In this document: piece after piece, positions 63,036 through 64,000 of the stretch
How positions within the stretch are numbered: the stretch's first letter is position 1
Layout: every line of letters starts with the position of its first letter
From: Faecalicatena orotica
Lineage (GTDB): Bacteria; Bacillota; Clostridia; Lachnospirales; Lachnospiraceae
Direction of reading: 5' to 3'
DNA: 64,000 nucleotides
Assembly (NCBI RefSeq): GCF_003149245.1
Contig: NZ_QGDL01000001.1
Location: forward strand, 213,089 to 277,088
Translations under genes and position numbers: made by a program
Notes under the pieces: generated by a model
What the model was told of the DNA's origin: nothing
Seen by the model: only the letters and a program-made list of their open reading frames with translations
Databases searched by the model: none

Positions 63036-64000
63036 ATGAAAATATTAATTAAAAATGGACGTGTTTTGAATCCGGCAACCAATACGGATGCCGTGCTTGA
63101 TCTTTTAACAGAAGACGCCTGCATTAAAGAAATTGGGACACATATAGACGCCACGGATACCGATAAGGTAATTGACGCCTCTGGCTGTTATGTCATGCCC
63201 GGGCTCATTGACATGCATGTTCACTTGCGCGACCCGGGATTCCTGTATAAAGAGACGATAGAGACTGGGACTCTTGCTGCTGCCAAAGGCGGATTCACCA
63301 CAATTGTTGCTATGGCCAATACAAATCCAGTTATTGATGATGCACACAAGCTGGAAGCAGTCTATGAGCATGCCCGCCAGTATTCTCCTATTCATGTGCT
63401 TCAGGCCGGCTCTGTTACCAAGGGGATGAACGGTTTAGAGCTGACCAATGCCCGGGCATTAAAAAATGCCGGGGCTCCTGTATTAAGTGAGGATGGAAAG
63501 ACGGTCATGAACGCAGCTCTGTTCCGCGAAGCCCTTTTAAACGCTGCTGCCCTGAACCTTCCTGTTTTAGATCACTGCGAGGATATCCATTTAAAGGGAA
63601 ATGGCGCACTTAACAGTGGTTCCATCGCAAAAAAACTAAAAGTAGAAGGGATTTCCAATGCCGTTGAGGACACTATCATAGCACGGGACATCCTGCTTGC
63701 GAAAGAGACAAACGCACGTCTTCATATCTGCCACTGTTCCACTGCAGATTCTATGAAAATAATAAAAGCTGCTAAAGAGGACGGCATTTCCGTAACCGCT
63801 GAGGTATGTCCTCATCATTTCACGCTTACAGACGAAGATATCCTTCCCGGAGACTCTAATTATAAGATGGCCCCTCCTCTCCGCACCCGGAAAGATGCTG
63901 ATGCATTAATAGATGGATTAAAAAATGGGACTATCGACGTAATTTCCTCCGACCACGCCCCACATGCCCTGTATGAAAAAACCGAAGACATCGCATCCGC
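63036..64000 (+). CDS. pyrC: Dihydroorotase, N-terminal part (runs off right edge)
   Basis: An amidohydrolase closing the pyrimidine ring precursor: carbamoyl-aspartate to dihydroorotate. The visible 321 residues contain the metal-binding DMHVHLRDPG (His61, His63, Arg65), then LPVLDHCED, LHICHCST and ISSDHAPH, the class I type order. The start follows AAGGAGATTATTCTA. The C-terminus lies outside the window. It diverges from the catabolic cluster and is probably not part of it. A hydantoinase or allantoinase is less likely because of the RDPG motif. Confidence 0.9.
   Translation, partial: MKILIKNGRVLNPATNTDAVLDLLTEDACIKEIGTHIDATDTDKVIDASGCYVMPGLIDMHVHLRDPGFLYKETIETGTLAAAKGGFTTIVAMANTNPVIDDAHKLEAVYEHARQYSPIHVLQAGSVTKGMNGLELTNARALKNAGAPVLSEDGKTVMNAALFREALLNAAALNLPVLDHCEDIHLKGNGALNSGSIAKKLKVEGISNAVEDTIIARDILLAKETNARLHICHCSTADSMKIIKAAKEDGISVTAEVCPHHFTLTDEDILPGDSNYKMAPPLRTRKDADALIDGLKNGTIDVISSDHAPHALYEKTEDIAS

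Noticed and set aside
63036-64000. Hydantoinase or allantoinase belonging to the catabolic cluster
   Set aside because: The HVHLRDPG and SDHAPH motifs favour dihydroorotase, and the gene is divergent with its own candidate promoter.

Overview
The window looks like a chromosomal segment of an anaerobic, gut-type Lachnospiraceae/Clostridia member. This is inferred from protein character and gene content (LuxS, DUF1292, split ThrE, LemA/DUF2207, YesM/YesN sugar loci, UbiB plus a phasin-like partner), strong AGGAGG-type ribosome binding sites, and moderate GC. The species cannot be named from the sequence alone. No rRNA, tRNA or CRISPR array was seen, and most genes lie on the minus strand.

Left edge (1-1400): a serine recombinase gene sits next to a perfect 71-bp inverted repeat enclosing a short AT-rich segment. 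A gene running off the left edge starts 36 bp beyond it. This has the layout of a DNA inversion (phase-variation) switch.

1.4-20 kb is mostly housekeeping: a histidine phosphatase, luxS, a GH13 debranching-enzyme homologue that has lost its catalytic residues and sits behind an orphan sugar-binding lipoprotein, a small MITE-like element, DUF1292, a UvrD-type helicase, gltX, a degenerate sirtuin, split ThrE, a repeat-bearing surface protein, DUF2207/LemA, XRE regulator/peptide deformylase, purB and purC. 19-21.5 kb encodes a polar amino-acid ABC transporter.

21.6-27 kb is a three-gene operon of a large solenoid protein, a degenerate Hsp70/actin-fold protein and a TPR protein, with no known function. 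It diverges from a PLP aminotransferase. 28-34 kb holds a cupin, a GNAT enzyme, a phasin-like protein with a UbiB kinase, and a transglutaminase membrane protein next to a truncated DUF58 fragment. 34-46.6 kb is a mannoside utilisation locus: YesN/YesM two-component system, ABC importer, a GHL6-type hydrolase, GH38 alpha-mannosidase and D-lyxose/mannose isomerase. 46.8-49.6 kb is a Bce-type ABC exporter.

49.7-62.7 kb is a 12-gene minus-strand cluster that starts with a GntR/FCD regulator: a DRE-TIM (HMG-CoA-lyase-like) lyase, a creatininase-fold hydrolase, two zinc dehydrogenases, a TIM-barrel isomerase/dehydratase-like protein, an Fe-S flavin enoate reductase, type I 3-dehydroquinate dehydratase, an MFS permease and a complete TRAP transporter. 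Matching palindromes lie upstream of gntR and of the lyase gene. The enzyme set fits uptake, oxidation, dehydration, reduction and hydrolytic ring opening of a cyclitol acid (quinate/shikimate) or an inositol. This is the best candidate for an undescribed system here. The window ends in a divergent, partial dihydroorotase gene. Three copies of a REP-like palindrome are scattered over 49.7-62.9 kb.
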